A DNA stretch of 64,000 bases, taken from the NCBI GenBank assembly GCA_003175695.1, contig PSRA01000258.1, positions 62,001-126,000 on the forward strand, read 5' to 3'. The notes below the pieces were generated by a model. It was not told the origin of the DNA and did no database searches. It saw only the letters and a list, made by a program, of their open reading frames with translations. Origin of the DNA: Bacteroidota bacterium. Lineage in GTDB: Bacteria; Bacteroidota; Bacteroidia; Chitinophagales; Chitinophagaceae. The position numbers were made by a program, and so were the translations under genes. This document shows positions 36,953-46,648 of this stretch, piece by piece; within the stretch, counting starts at the first letter, position 1; every line of letters starts with the position of its first letter.

Positions 36953-38638
36953 TCATTGTACCTGCGACACTTTGTGAATCTTAGCATCTTCAATTATGTC
37001 ATTACTCCGATTGAGTGCGTCCTGCAGTGTTTTGGTGACATTGGCTTTTCCGATAGCAAATAAGAGCCTTGAAGTTCTCAATTCCTCCATTACTTGTGCA
37101 TTGTTCACCTCAGACAAAACGAGTTTGGTTCCACGATGTTTCGATTCCTTGTAAACTTCACGAATGACCTTTATCCCGGTGGCATCTATAATCGGAACCT
37201 GTCTCATCCGGATGATCAAAACTTTTGGCGGCTTCTCGATAATTCTTATTGCATCTTTAAATTTGTAAGCTGCGCCAAAGAACAAAGGTCCAGTAATTTC
37301 AAAAACTTCCACATTATTGGGAATGGCATAGTCTTCCAGGGTATCTGAATCGTTTGAATTTCTATCTTCATCTAATTCTTTCGTCAAAGCTGTCACGCCT
37401 GAAAATTTAATCATATTACGGATGAAAAGAAATGCAGCTATCAACATGCCGATTTCTATGGCGAAGGTCAGGTCTACCAGAATTGTGAGCAAAAATGTTG
37501 TCAGGAGAACGGGCAGGTCAGTTTTTGGGCCTTTGGCAATTGAAACAAAACTCTCCCACTCGCTCATGTTGTAAGCGACATAAACCAGGATAGCCGCCAG
37601 CGTTGCCATAGGTATCCAGGCAACCCATCTTCCAAAAAAAATCATGATCAGGAGCAGGGTCAACGCATGCATCATTCCGGAGACCGGAGTCCGGCCACCG
37701 TTTTTAATATTGGTCGCCGTTCTGGCAATGGCACCTGTTGCAGGAATGCCACCGAAGATAGAAGAGAAAATATTTGCAGCTCCCTGTGCTACCAATTCCA
37801 TATTTGACCGGTGATTTCCACCAATCATGCCGTCAGCCACAACTGCAGATAACAAAGATTCAATCCCGCCCAATAATGCAATTGTAAACGCGGGTTGTAT
37901 CAAATGCCTGATCGTTGTCATGCTTAAATCAGGAATCGTAGGATGAGGGAACGAAGACGAAATTTTACCAAATCGACTACCTATTGTTTCGACAGGCAAA
38001 TGAAACCATTGCACGGCCAGCGTAGTAAGAATAATTGCGATAAGGGAGCCGGGAATTTTGTGCGTGAGCTTTGGCCAAAGAAAGACAGTTAGGAGAGTCA
38101 ATGACGCCAGAATGAGGGCATTCCAATTGATCGTTTTGAGATGCTTGGCATATTCAATCCATTTGTCCGAAAAGTCGGCAGGCACTGCACCCATGTTTAA
38201 GCCCAAAAAATCCTTGACCTGGGAAGAAAAAATAATGAGGGCTATCCCACTTGTAAATCCGACAATGAGCGGATAGGGAATGAATTTAATAGCCATTCCT
38301 AAGCGGGCGACTCCCATAATGATCAACATGACACCTGCTATGAAAGTGGCGATAATCAATCCATTGATCCCGTACTGGGCTACGATACCATATACAATAA
38401 CAATGAAAGCTCCGGTTGGGCCGCCTATCTGGACCCTACTGCCACCCAGGGCTGAAATAATAAAACCTGCGATTACCGCTGTGACCAGTCCTTTTTCGGG
38501 AGATACCCCGGAAGCAATAGCAAAAGCGATGGCCAGGGGGAGTGCTACGATGCCGACAATTAGTCCGGATAATGAATCCCGGATGAATTGTTGACGGGAA
38601 TAATTTTTTAATGTGTCAAATAATTTCGGCCTGAACAT
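36953..38638 (-). CDS. SulP family inorganic anion transporter with STAS domain
   Basis: RDSLSGLIVGIVALPLAIAFAIASGVSPEKGL; GGPTGAFIVIVYGIV; C-terminal STAS VLIIRMRQVPIIDATGIKVI. Confidence 0.95.
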   Translation of the reverse strand: MFRPKLFDTLKNYSRQQFIRDSLSGLIVGIVALPLAIAFAIASGVSPEKGLVTAVIAGFIISALGGSRVQIGGPTGAFIVIVYGIVAQYGINGLIIATFIAGVMLIIMGVARLGMAIKFIPYPLIVGFTSGIALIIFSSQVKDFLGLNMGAVPADFSDKWIEYAKHLKTINWNALILASLTLLTVFLWPKLTHKIPGSLIAIILTTLAVQWFHLPVETIGSRFGKISSSFPHPTIPDLSMTTIRHLIQPAFTIALLGGIESLLSAVVADGMIGGNHRSNMELVAQGAANIFSSIFGGIPATGAIARTATNIKNGGRTPVSGMMHALTLLLIMIFFGRWVAWIPMATLAAILVYVAYNMSEWESFVSIAKGPKTDLPVLLTTFLLTILVDLTFAIEIGMLIAAFLFIRNMIKFSGVTALTKELDEDRNSNDSDTLEDYAIPNNVEVFEITGPLFFGAAYKFKDAIRIIEKPPKVLIIRMRQVPIIDATGIKVIREVYKESKHRGTKLVLSEVNNAQVMEELRTSRLLFAIGKANVTKTLQDALNRSNDIIEDAKIHKVSQVQ

Positions 38639-38884
38639 TCGCTAACTGTTTCGTTTATACGATTGTTTGAACTGTTTTATTTATTTAAATGAAAATGCAG
38701 ATTAATGGCAAGTGAAGCGTTATGATCTGATGATGAACGAAAGGGAAATAAATTCATCGATTCAATGGCCAATTCATCAAATTTGAGTGCAAATGTATTC
38801 CAGATTTGATCGCGAGCGGGTGACCTTAATCACTTGAAAAAGTAAGATTCCTCACTTATTAAAAAACTAACTTTGGGATCATCT

Positions 38885-39592
38885 ATGAGCATCAAAGATA
38901 TCTTTCCAATTGAAAAGTGGGACTTCAATTCTGAGTCCATCCTGGCGGATTTGCCTGAAGAAGACCTTAAACAGCTCACGAGGAATCAGAGCATTCAAAC
39001 TTATTCCAAGGGAGAGATCATATTTAGAGAAAAGTCATTTGCGTCGGGGATATTTTATCTGCTCAAAGGGATGGTAAAAAAATTCAAGTTAGACAAGGAA
39101 GGTCATGAACAGATTATATATGTGGCTAAAAGGGGAGAGTTGATCGGATACCATGCTGTATTGTCCGGCGATCGATATCCTGATTCTGCAGCTGCTCTGG
39201 AAGAAAGTAAGATAGCCTTTATTCCGCGGGAAGATTTTTTGGCGGCCGTCCAAAATTCTTCCGTTCTAAGCAAGCGTCTTTTGAAAACACTTAGTCATGA
39301 GTTTACTGTTTTTGTGAATAGCATCAGCATGTTTGCCCAACGATCTGTTCGTGAAAGGTTGGCATTGCAGCTAATTCTTTTGAGGGAAAAATCAAAAGTT
39401 GATTTTCATCCAGGAATGTCCGTGGAGATCAATTGGTCCAGGGAAGACCTGGCGAGTCTTGTTGGAACAGCAAGGGAGAATCTAGTCAGGATCTTAACTG
39501 AATTCAAGGAAGAAGGAATCCTGGAGATCAAAGGAAGAAAAATCATTGTTCGGAATTTAGAAAAATTAATGGAAATGTCGAATTCAGCATAA
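38885..39592 (+). CDS. Crp/Fnr family transcriptional regulator
   Basis: cNMP-binding fold; HTH WSREDLASLVGTARENLVRILTEFKEEGILEIKGRKIIV. Confidence 0.93.
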   Translation: MSIKDIFPIEKWDFNSESILADLPEEDLKQLTRNQSIQTYSKGEIIFREKSFASGIFYLLKGMVKKFKLDKEGHEQIIYVAKRGELIGYHAVLSGDRYPDSAAALEESKIAFIPREDFLAAVQNSSVLSKRLLKTLSHEFTVFVNSISMFAQRSVRERLALQLILLREKSKVDFHPGMSVEINWSREDLASLVGTARENLVRILTEFKEEGILEIKGRKIIVRNLEKLMEMSNSA

Positions 39593-39807
39593 GAAATACG
39601 ACCTCATGGATTATGCATGGATGTTTCCACTACCCGTAAATGCTTTTGCTGTTGCCAATCTTTGGAAGTCACTTAATCAAGCTTCCATCCGGGCTCGGAT
39701 ACAATTAAAAAATCGCCGTGCGGAATCTGGAGAAATTTATGGAAACAGGCAAGAAGCATTTAGAATTCCACTTCACATTTTCAGGACGCAAATTGAGAAT
39801 TTTGCTC

Positions 39808-40533
39808 TTAAGCTGGCGCCTGATTAAACAATCGCTTTCTTTTTTTCACTCTGAAGCCATAGAAAATGAATAAGGCCGGAGTAATGAGCGAGTAAACAAT
39901 GCCAGAGATGTAAATTTGAACTGGCGGTAGCGCGATGGCAGCGACTACTGACAATACTCCAATCGAAAGCATAACAATCGACGAGTACATTTTGGTTTTA
40001 GTATCAAACTGCTCTATACCGGTAAGTTCCAAAAACCTTCTCTTTCGAAAGGCATGCGCATACATTAAGTAAAAAATCGCGTAAATGGAAATATAGCCCC
40101 CTGCATAGATAACCATTAGCTCCCGCCATTGGTAAGCATTCATTTGTTCGGCATTTTCCTTCCCCGTCTGACTGTTGAACAAAAATGTGAATAAGAATTT
40201 AAGCGGATATACGTAGAACAGCACAACAAAAATCAATATGCAATTCAGCGTGATGATCCAGGTGTCATCAAGATCATACCGCCGAAAAAATACATTTTGT
40301 TCATGCCATATGAGCATTAACAATAGGAAGCTGATGGCAAACGAATAAAAACCACGCATCGTTGAAATCAGTTCGGAAAAATTCTTAGGAACTTCCAGCG
40401 AAACGATCAATAATGTAACGGCCAGGGCAAATACGGCGTCAGTAAGTGTTTCAATCCTTTTGATCTCATGGCCGCGCAAGCGGAATCCAGGATTATTTTT
40501 TTCTATCTGATGAGTTAAGGCTTTCCTTACCAT
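39808..40533 (-). CDS. TMEM175/DUF1211 family potassium-channel-like protein
   Basis: IKRIETLTDAVFALAVTLLIVSLEVP signature; 6 TM helices. Confidence 0.88.
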   Translation of the reverse strand: MVRKALTHQIEKNNPGFRLRGHEIKRIETLTDAVFALAVTLLIVSLEVPKNFSELISTMRGFYSFAISFLLLMLIWHEQNVFFRRYDLDDTWIITLNCILIFVVLFYVYPLKFLFTFLFNSQTGKENAEQMNAYQWRELMVIYAGGYISIYAIFYLMYAHAFRKRRFLELTGIEQFDTKTKMYSSIVMLSIGVLSVVAAIALPPVQIYISGIVYSLITPALFIFYGFRVKKRKRLFNQAPA

Positions 40534-40857
40534 GAAAAATTCTGAGCTGTGAAAATTATGGGATCCTTAGTCAACAATCCAGCTTCCCTTGCCAAGAGTA
40601 ATTGAATTTACTCTTTTTTTGTTTTGTTTGAATTAAAAAGCAAAAGTTAACTGGCGAAGTGGCCTAAAATCCTATACTTTCTGCCACTTTCTAACCTCGG
40701 GTGGCGCGGGGAGGAGAGCGGGGGTGGTGGACGTTCTCTGCAGTTTCTCCGCTCTCCCCCGATACCAGGTTACAACAACAGTAATTGAAATTATTGTCGT
40801 CAATTGAATTTTTCGTAATTTTCAAACTACTATCGTCATCACATAAAACAGAAACAT

Positions 40858-41157
40858 ATGAAAAAGTATTTATTGTTGGTTGTTTTGGCAGTCTCTCTCT
40901 CCGTATTTGCAGCTGATAAAGGCACATGGACAGGCTGGATTAGTGATTCACATTGTGGAGTTAAAGGCAATCACGAAGGCCATGTTTCATGCGCAAAAAA
41001 ATGTATCAAAGAAGGCGCCTCAGCAGTTTTTGTTGTTGGCGATAAAGTCTACACGATCAACGATCAGAAAAAAGTCGCCGACTTTATTGGCGAAAAAGTG
41101 ACCATTACAGGTACGATCACTGACGACAAAATAGATATCGAAAAGATAACTAAATAA
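40858..41157 (+). CDS. Hypothetical exported protein
   Basis: Signal peptide; GTWTGWISDSHCGVKGNHEGHVSCAKKCIKEGASAVFVVGDKVYTI. Confidence 0.75.
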   Translation: MKKYLLLVVLAVSLSVFAADKGTWTGWISDSHCGVKGNHEGHVSCAKKCIKEGASAVFVVGDKVYTINDQKKVADFIGEKVTITGTITDDKIDIEKITK

Positions 41158-41223
41158 ATTATTCATTCGCTTAAGAATGCCGAAAGTTGAAATGCGACAT
41201 GAGTCAGGTAAAAGTTCTGACAA

Positions 41224-41612
41224 ATGTCAACTTTCAACTTTCTGTTTTTGATAAAGGACTATATGTCATCAAGGGACTTCCACCTTACAACCGTAGGCAC
41301 AGAAGAAACCAGGCTAATTGCTTACAATGGAACTCCTTATTCAGTTACATCTATGTCAGTTACGCTGAAAAATAACTCCGGCGCATATAATCGATTAAAA
41401 AAAATGGATCTCCGCCTTTTGTTAGATGCGAATTATCATTGGAAGAGATTTGCGACTGGATTGCGATATCAGGGTAAGGACTCGCTACTTACTTAAAATC
41501 TTCGCAGAGCAATTCGGATCCGGGCGACAGAAATTCTGCCATTGGTATTTATCTGCGATATGACATCTGGAGAAAGAAGTACCTACTCCAAGCTTTGACA
41601 GCCATGCATTGA
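41224..41612 (+). pseudogene. Outer-membrane beta-barrel protein C-terminal remnant, frameshifted
   Basis: KKMDLRLLLDANYHWKRFATGLRYQ, then in another frame YLKSSQSNSDPGDRNSAIGIYLRYDIWRKK, a terminal beta-strand pattern. Confidence 0.45.
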
Positions 41613-41664
41613 GGGCCTTTGTGCTAAACCTTAAATAAACTAACTTTCTATAAAATTTTATTTT

Positions 41665-41958
41665 ATGATACTCGTCCACGACATCTTTGTCTGCAAACCA
41701 GGCAATGCCTCAAAATTGGCTAAGATGTTCAAAGAAGCTATGGCAGGTAATGATGAAGTCGTAAACATTATGACTGACTTAACGGGTGCTTATAACAGGG
41801 TTATCATGGTTAGTAAATACGATAACCTGGCTGCATTTGAAGAAAGTTTTGAAAAGTATCTGAAAGATGCTGCAGCTGCCAAAAAAATGAAAGAAGCCAT
41901 GGCGGGCTATCAGGATCTCTATCTGAGTGGGTCACGCGAAATTTTCAGGATCTGGTAA
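41665..41958 (+). CDS. Hypothetical small protein, dimeric alpha/beta-barrel (ABM/NIPSNAP-like)
   Basis: MILVHDIFVCKPGNASKLAKMFKEAMAGNDEVVNIMTDLTGAYNRVIMVSKYDNLAAFEE. Confidence 0.6.
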   Translation: MILVHDIFVCKPGNASKLAKMFKEAMAGNDEVVNIMTDLTGAYNRVIMVSKYDNLAAFEESFEKYLKDAAAAKKMKEAMAGYQDLYLSGSREIFRIW

Positions 41959-41996
41959 ATAATCGTATTTTCATTTTAGCCCTAAAATTATTTACC

Positions 41997-42854
41997 ATGA
42001 AAAATGTAAAGTGGTTTTCTATGTTTTTTTTTGCAGCGTTCATGGCCTGCAACACACCGGACAACAAATCAAGTGAGCACGCACAAGTTGCAAAGGACAG
42101 TGCGGCCAGGGATACTGCAAGTCAAACTACTCACGTAGTAGCCGACAACCTGGTAAAGTCAGAGGCACCTGATGCTGAAACAAAAGAAGACCAGGGATAT
42201 GCATTGCCGGCAAAAGTGGGAGGCCATGCGCAGTCGCCTGTCAACCTCGTCTCTCTCAAGGCTGAAAAAGATCAGAGTCCTGCGGTTTCAATGAAATTTA
42301 CTACAGGCATCGATGCGGCTGAAAATTTAGGTCATACCATTCAGGTAGATTTTAAGGCTGGAAGCACTTCAATATTGAGAGGCAAGTCCTTTACTCCCAA
42401 ACAATTTCATTTTCATACTCCCTCAGAACATCTTGTAGATGGGATTACCTTTCCCATGGAGATGCACATCGTGAACATGGCAAATGACACTGCTCAAAAT
42501 GCTTCACCTCGCATTATGGTCATTGGAATTCTTTTTAAAATGGGCCAGGAAAATAAATTCTTACAGGAATTTCTGAAAGACGTTCCGGATGAAGAAGGTC
42601 ACAAGAATGCTATTCAGCCTGGTGCTGTTCGATTAGAGGACTTGCTTTCCCAAATCCCGCCCAAAGATCAAAATGCATATTTTACTTACAAAGGTTCATT
42701 GACAACCGCACCATTCAGCGAGAACGTCGATTGGGTCGTGCTTAAACATGTTTTAGAGGCATCGCCAGAACAAATAGCCGCCATCCAGAAATTGGAAGGA
42801 AATAATGCGCGACACGTGCATGAATTATTCGACAGAAAACTATATGTCCATTAG
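41997..42854 (+). CDS. Alpha-class carbonic anhydrase, lipoprotein
   Basis: AQSPVNLVSL; zinc ligands in QFHFHTPSEHLVDGITFPMEMHIVN; lipobox FAAFMACN. Confidence 0.9.
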   Translation: MKNVKWFSMFFFAAFMACNTPDNKSSEHAQVAKDSAARDTASQTTHVVADNLVKSEAPDAETKEDQGYALPAKVGGHAQSPVNLVSLKAEKDQSPAVSMKFTTGIDAAENLGHTIQVDFKAGSTSILRGKSFTPKQFHFHTPSEHLVDGITFPMEMHIVNMANDTAQNASPRIMVIGILFKMGQENKFLQEFLKDVPDEEGHKNAIQPGAVRLEDLLSQIPPKDQNAYFTYKGSLTTAPFSENVDWVVLKHVLEASPEQIAAIQKLEGNNARHVHELFDRKLYVH

Positions 42855-42878
42855 GGCATAGTGTATTTCTTGAAATTT

Positions 42879-43298
42879 TTATTTAAGGCTTTCTTTATCC
42901 GGATGAGGATTGCCACGATGACATGTTGCACAAGTGATAATGAGAAGCGAGTCTCCAATGAGCGGGTTTTTTAAATGAAAATACTTTTTGTTTAGTCCCA
43001 TCGTCAACTTCATCATCCTTCGGGCTATTTCTTTTTCCGGTTTTTCATCGCTCGCATAATCGAGACGATGGGATACGGCTTTCTCCCCCTCCGCATGACA
43101 ATATCCACAATTCACACCCAGCCCTTCTTCAAATTCATCCACCATGATTTGCTCCAATTGTTTAGACTGAATGTCTTTGGGCAATACTTTGAGATTTTTG
43201 AATTCACGATTTCCGGATTCTGGTCTTGTAGCTGCGACAGATATGGTTAGTCCAACGACGATAATCCAGGTGACGCATAGCTTTTTCTTCTTTTTCAT
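42879..43298 (-). CDS. Diheme cytochrome c (photosynthetic reaction-centre cytochrome c-like family)
   Basis: CGYCHAEGEKAVSHRLDYASDEKPEKEIARRMMKL; CATCHRGNPHP. Confidence 0.85.
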   Translation of the reverse strand: MKKKKKLCVTWIIVVGLTISVAATRPESGNREFKNLKVLPKDIQSKQLEQIMVDEFEEGLGVNCGYCHAEGEKAVSHRLDYASDEKPEKEIARRMMKLTMGLNKKYFHLKNPLIGDSLLIITCATCHRGNPHPDKESLK

Positions 43299-43305
43299 GC
43301 TTCGT

Positions 43306-43848
43306 TCATCGTTTTAATGGTTTCGTTTGAACTTGTAGCAACACCTCCAGTTCATTTGATATTGTGCTTGAACCACCCACATCAAAGTCTTTTCTGTTGA
43401 TTTTGAATGAACCCTTAAATAGATAGCCACCGTTTATTGGCTCTGCTGTGAAGGGAAATGAAACGGGCTTAGTTTGGTTTTTAATTGTCAAATTGCCAAA
43501 GAAGAAAAGCACATCCTTCTTATTTGATCTTGTAATTTTATTTGAAACCATGCGAATGCGCGGGTATTGCTGCACATCGAAATAACTATCTGCACGGAGG
43601 TGATCGTCACGCATATCAATTCCTGTGTTGATTGTATTCGCGTCGATAGTGACGTCGAATGATGATTCAGACAGATTTTGCGGGTTGAATTCTACGTCAC
43701 CTCGTATTCCCCTAAAAGCACCAGTTACACCGAGGCCCAAGTTTTTAATCTTAAATTGAATGATCGATCCCTCGTCAGCGACCTGAAATTGGGCCACGCA
43801 GATTTTCACATTTGGTGCAAGAAGGAACAAGAAGAAAATATATTTCAT
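43306..43848 (-). CDS. YceI family protein
   Basis: IQFKIKNLGLGVTGAFRGIRGDVEFNPQNLSESSFDVTIDANTINTGIDMRDDHLRADSYFDVQQYP. Confidence 0.92.
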   Translation of the reverse strand: MKYIFFLFLLAPNVKICVAQFQVADEGSIIQFKIKNLGLGVTGAFRGIRGDVEFNPQNLSESSFDVTIDANTINTGIDMRDDHLRADSYFDVQQYPRIRMVSNKITRSNKKDVLFFFGNLTIKNQTKPVSFPFTAEPINGGYLFKGSFKINRKDFDVGGSSTISNELEVLLQVQTKPLKR

Positions 43849-43886
43849 TTTATACTTAAAATCAGTGATTGAAAAAGTTGAATTGG

Positions 43887-44903
43887 CTATCGACCTTCCG
43901 ACGTTTTTGATTCCGTAATCTTTTCGAGTGGTGTATCGGTAATAGCTAATGAATGATTATTCTCGACATAGTTAACGGCTGTAAGTCCGAGCAGGCTTCT
44001 CAATTTTTCTGCGGGTACTTTCATGGGTCCAGGTGCCTGTGCGGTGCCAGGCTGGGGTTGTGGGAATGCTGTTGATGTCGCCGTATGAAAAGTGATATTG
44101 CCTTCTGTCTTCAGCATAGTTTGATGAATATGGCCGTTGAGCACGGATACCGATCCAAAACGCCTGAGATAACTTAACGCTTGTTCACTATCCCTTGTGC
44201 CCCATCCCCACTGGGGATAGACTGCCCACAAGGGTATATGCGCAAAAACTACAACGGGTGTACTTGCTGACAATCCTTTCAAGTCATTTTCCAGCCATTC
44301 CAGTTGTTCCTTGCCTAAAGTTCCTAAGCCTCCTTCGGAAGTGTCGACAACGTTGACCAGGCCTACAAAATGAACCCCATTCAAATCAAAGCTATACCAG
44401 CCTTGCCCCTTGGTTTCTTTTCCGTATCGCTTCAGGTATTGCTTGCCGTTGTCATTCAAGACATCATGTTCTCCGGGTACGTAAAATATGCGGTCTGTCT
44501 TTACGGATTTCAATGATTGATCCAGGATATCAAATTCATCTGCCTGAGATAAGTGGGAAAGATCGCCAGTGTGAAAAACAAAGGAAGGTGAGTGGGGCAT
44601 TGCGTTGATTTTGTCAATGGTTGCCCTGAGTGTAGACGTTACATCCGGGTTGGCTGCTTTATTAAATCCAATATGACTATCGCTTATTTGAACAAAGCTA
44701 AAGTCTGACGAAGGCAGACCTATTCCTTTTTTAAATTGACCACTTTTTTTGTCGATCAATTGGCTCATTCCATATGATTTAAGGACTCCGCTGGTCATTA
44801 ACCAGAGAACTCCCGTGCCTGCCCAGGCCATACATTTTATAAAACCCGCTCTGTCTATGGCATCTTCCGAATCAATGGCTGTGATCAATTTTTCTTTTTC
44901 CAT
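43887..44903 (-). CDS. Calcineurin-like metallophosphoesterase
   Basis: FVQISDSHIGFN; FVFHTGDLSH; YVPGEHDVLND; VVVFAHIPLW; SVLNGHIHQ. Confidence 0.93.
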   Translation of the reverse strand: MEKEKLITAIDSEDAIDRAGFIKCMAWAGTGVLWLMTSGVLKSYGMSQLIDKKSGQFKKGIGLPSSDFSFVQISDSHIGFNKAANPDVTSTLRATIDKINAMPHSPSFVFHTGDLSHLSQADEFDILDQSLKSVKTDRIFYVPGEHDVLNDNGKQYLKRYGKETKGQGWYSFDLNGVHFVGLVNVVDTSEGGLGTLGKEQLEWLENDLKGLSASTPVVVFAHIPLWAVYPQWGWGTRDSEQALSYLRRFGSVSVLNGHIHQTMLKTEGNITFHTATSTAFPQPQPGTAQAPGPMKVPAEKLRSLLGLTAVNYVENNHSLAITDTPLEKITESKTSEGR

Positions 44904-45099
44904 GAGATTAAATTTTCAGGGAACAAAGAGAATTGAATAGACAAGGAAGCTGAAATCTTTTACATCAACCAGGAGAAAAGCGTGATGAAGCGCTGTTTTA
45001 CCACGGCTCGCCAGAGGATAAAGAGAAGGGCGTGCACATCCATATTATTTTGGTGCCTACGTGCTTCTCTTTGGTTAATAAATGAAATTCAGGGAGTCA

Positions 45100-45315
45100 T
45101 TAGAACATCGGATAGCTGGGAGGCAAGGGAACCGGCTGCTGAGTAACCAGGCTCTCAATCTCCGGCAGAATCGCCAACCCAGTTTCACCATATGGCTTTC
45201 TAAATTCTTTGAGCCTGTTCATTTTTTCAGTTGCCCATTCCTGTGATATCTTTCCGTCTGTTTTTATTTTTGCAAGTGCTTCCAGTCCTATTGCCGCCGT
45301 CAAAGTAACAAACAT
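45100..45315 (-). pseudogene. Possible glycoside hydrolase C-terminal fragment
   Basis: TAAIGLEALAKIKTDGKISQEWATEKMNRLKEFRKPYGETGLAILPEIESLVTQ looks like a glycosidase tail; no upstream domain is present. Confidence 0.35.
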
Positions 45316-45433
45316 ATCTTTACCAACTAATCTTGACGAAAGTTATTCTATCGAAATAAACTCTCACGGAATCCAGCTTTCTGCACCTAGTACAGAAGGG
45401 GCTTTACATGGGTTGGAAACGATCCTGCAATGA
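45302..45433 (+). pseudogene. GH20 N-terminal domain (Glyco_hydro_20b-like) fragment
   Basis: VTNISLPTNLDESYSIEINSHGIQLSAPSTEGALHGLETILQ then stop: strand pattern preceding the GH20 catalytic barrel. Confidence 0.6.
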
Positions 45434-45734
45434 ATCCGGATTTGACTAAACTCTGGGAGATGATCGAGAAATAGGCTGAATCAAATCAGGATGAATGCAG
45501 TGCGATCTAAAAATTCCCGGTCGAAATCCTTTTATTTCTGCAGCATTGGACGAAATCATTCTCTTTTTTATTATCAATCAATAAGAAGCAGTTCTACAAA
45601 AATAATTGTCTCTCTGCTTCAGATAGTTGGGCACAGTGTTTATGGAACTCTGGTCGTGATGAAATCAACTACTCCAAGAGTTAACAGTTAAATCTCACCA
45701 TTTCAATTAATTAGAAACATCAATATAGGCTGGT

Positions 45735-46610
45735 GTGCATATATTGCCGTTCTGGAATCATTTGCCTTCAGATTATTCATCTCAATTTTCTATAGTGGCG
45801 ATAGTAAGTTTTAAAAGAAATGTTTTGTGCTTTAAGTTCCTAGCAGTTCAATCTTTATTGATTTTTATTGTGAGTGAACGAACCCATGGCCAGCAATTCA
45901 CTTCTGACAGCTGGATCTCCAAAAAACACGGCACGATTACGCTTATCCCCACGGTAGGACAAAGAAGCTCGATGATCATGAATACCTATTCCCTATTTCC
46001 CAAGTGGGAGTTTACTATGGCGGCATACTTGTATAATAATGACAACGATCCAAGGACCAACGACGGTTATTCTGCATCGTTATATGCGAAGTACATGTTT
46101 TACCAGAATAAATCTGAGACCGGAGGTGCTGCCGTCAAAGCAGGAACAGGAATGTTTCCCGGAACGCTGGATGCCGAGTTCAGAGTGAAAGACGCTTTCA
46201 AAACATATTGGATGAATACCCCTGTTACAATTCCTTTTTTCAATAATACATTATCTCTGGACCTTATGCCTGGTGCCAGTGTAACGATTGATTATGGGAA
46301 AGATAACCAAACTGCATGGGCGTTTACTTATTCAAGTAGATTGGCATGGTACCCTTTTGGCCCAACCGGGTCTATCGTGGGCGAAATTTATGGATCTGCT
46401 GGTGCCGCGGGTACGATCCCCGAGTACAGGGCGGGTTTAAGATGGGAACCCAGTCAATACGCAACCTTCGCTTTCACTTATGGCCATGAATTCAGCGGTT
46501 CCCAGGGTGCAGGATTTGAATTTGGAATCATGTTATTTACGCCTCCCTTTGCCTGCATCGGTGGCTGCAAAACAAAGAAGAATAGTACGGCATACTACAA
46601 ACGAAATTGA
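45735..46610 (+). CDS. Hypothetical outer-membrane protein
   Basis: Barrel-like alternation; GSIVGEIYGSAGAAGTIPEYRAGLRWEPSQYATFAFTYGHEFSGSQGAGFEFGIMLFTPPF. Confidence 0.6.
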   Translation: MHILPFWNHLPSDYSSQFSIVAIVSFKRNVLCFKFLAVQSLLIFIVSERTHGQQFTSDSWISKKHGTITLIPTVGQRSSMIMNTYSLFPKWEFTMAAYLYNNDNDPRTNDGYSASLYAKYMFYQNKSETGGAAVKAGTGMFPGTLDAEFRVKDAFKTYWMNTPVTIPFFNNTLSLDLMPGASVTIDYGKDNQTAWAFTYSSRLAWYPFGPTGSIVGEIYGSAGAAGTIPEYRAGLRWEPSQYATFAFTYGHEFSGSQGAGFEFGIMLFTPPFACIGGCKTKKNSTAYYKRN

Positions 46611-46648
46611 AAATTTGAATCCTTGAATTAATTCGGGAAAGACGTTAT

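Noticed and set aside
39606-39827. 73-aa plus ORF after the second Crp/Fnr gene
   Set aside because: Overlaps the end of the convergent TMEM175-like gene; no recognisable domain, could be chance.
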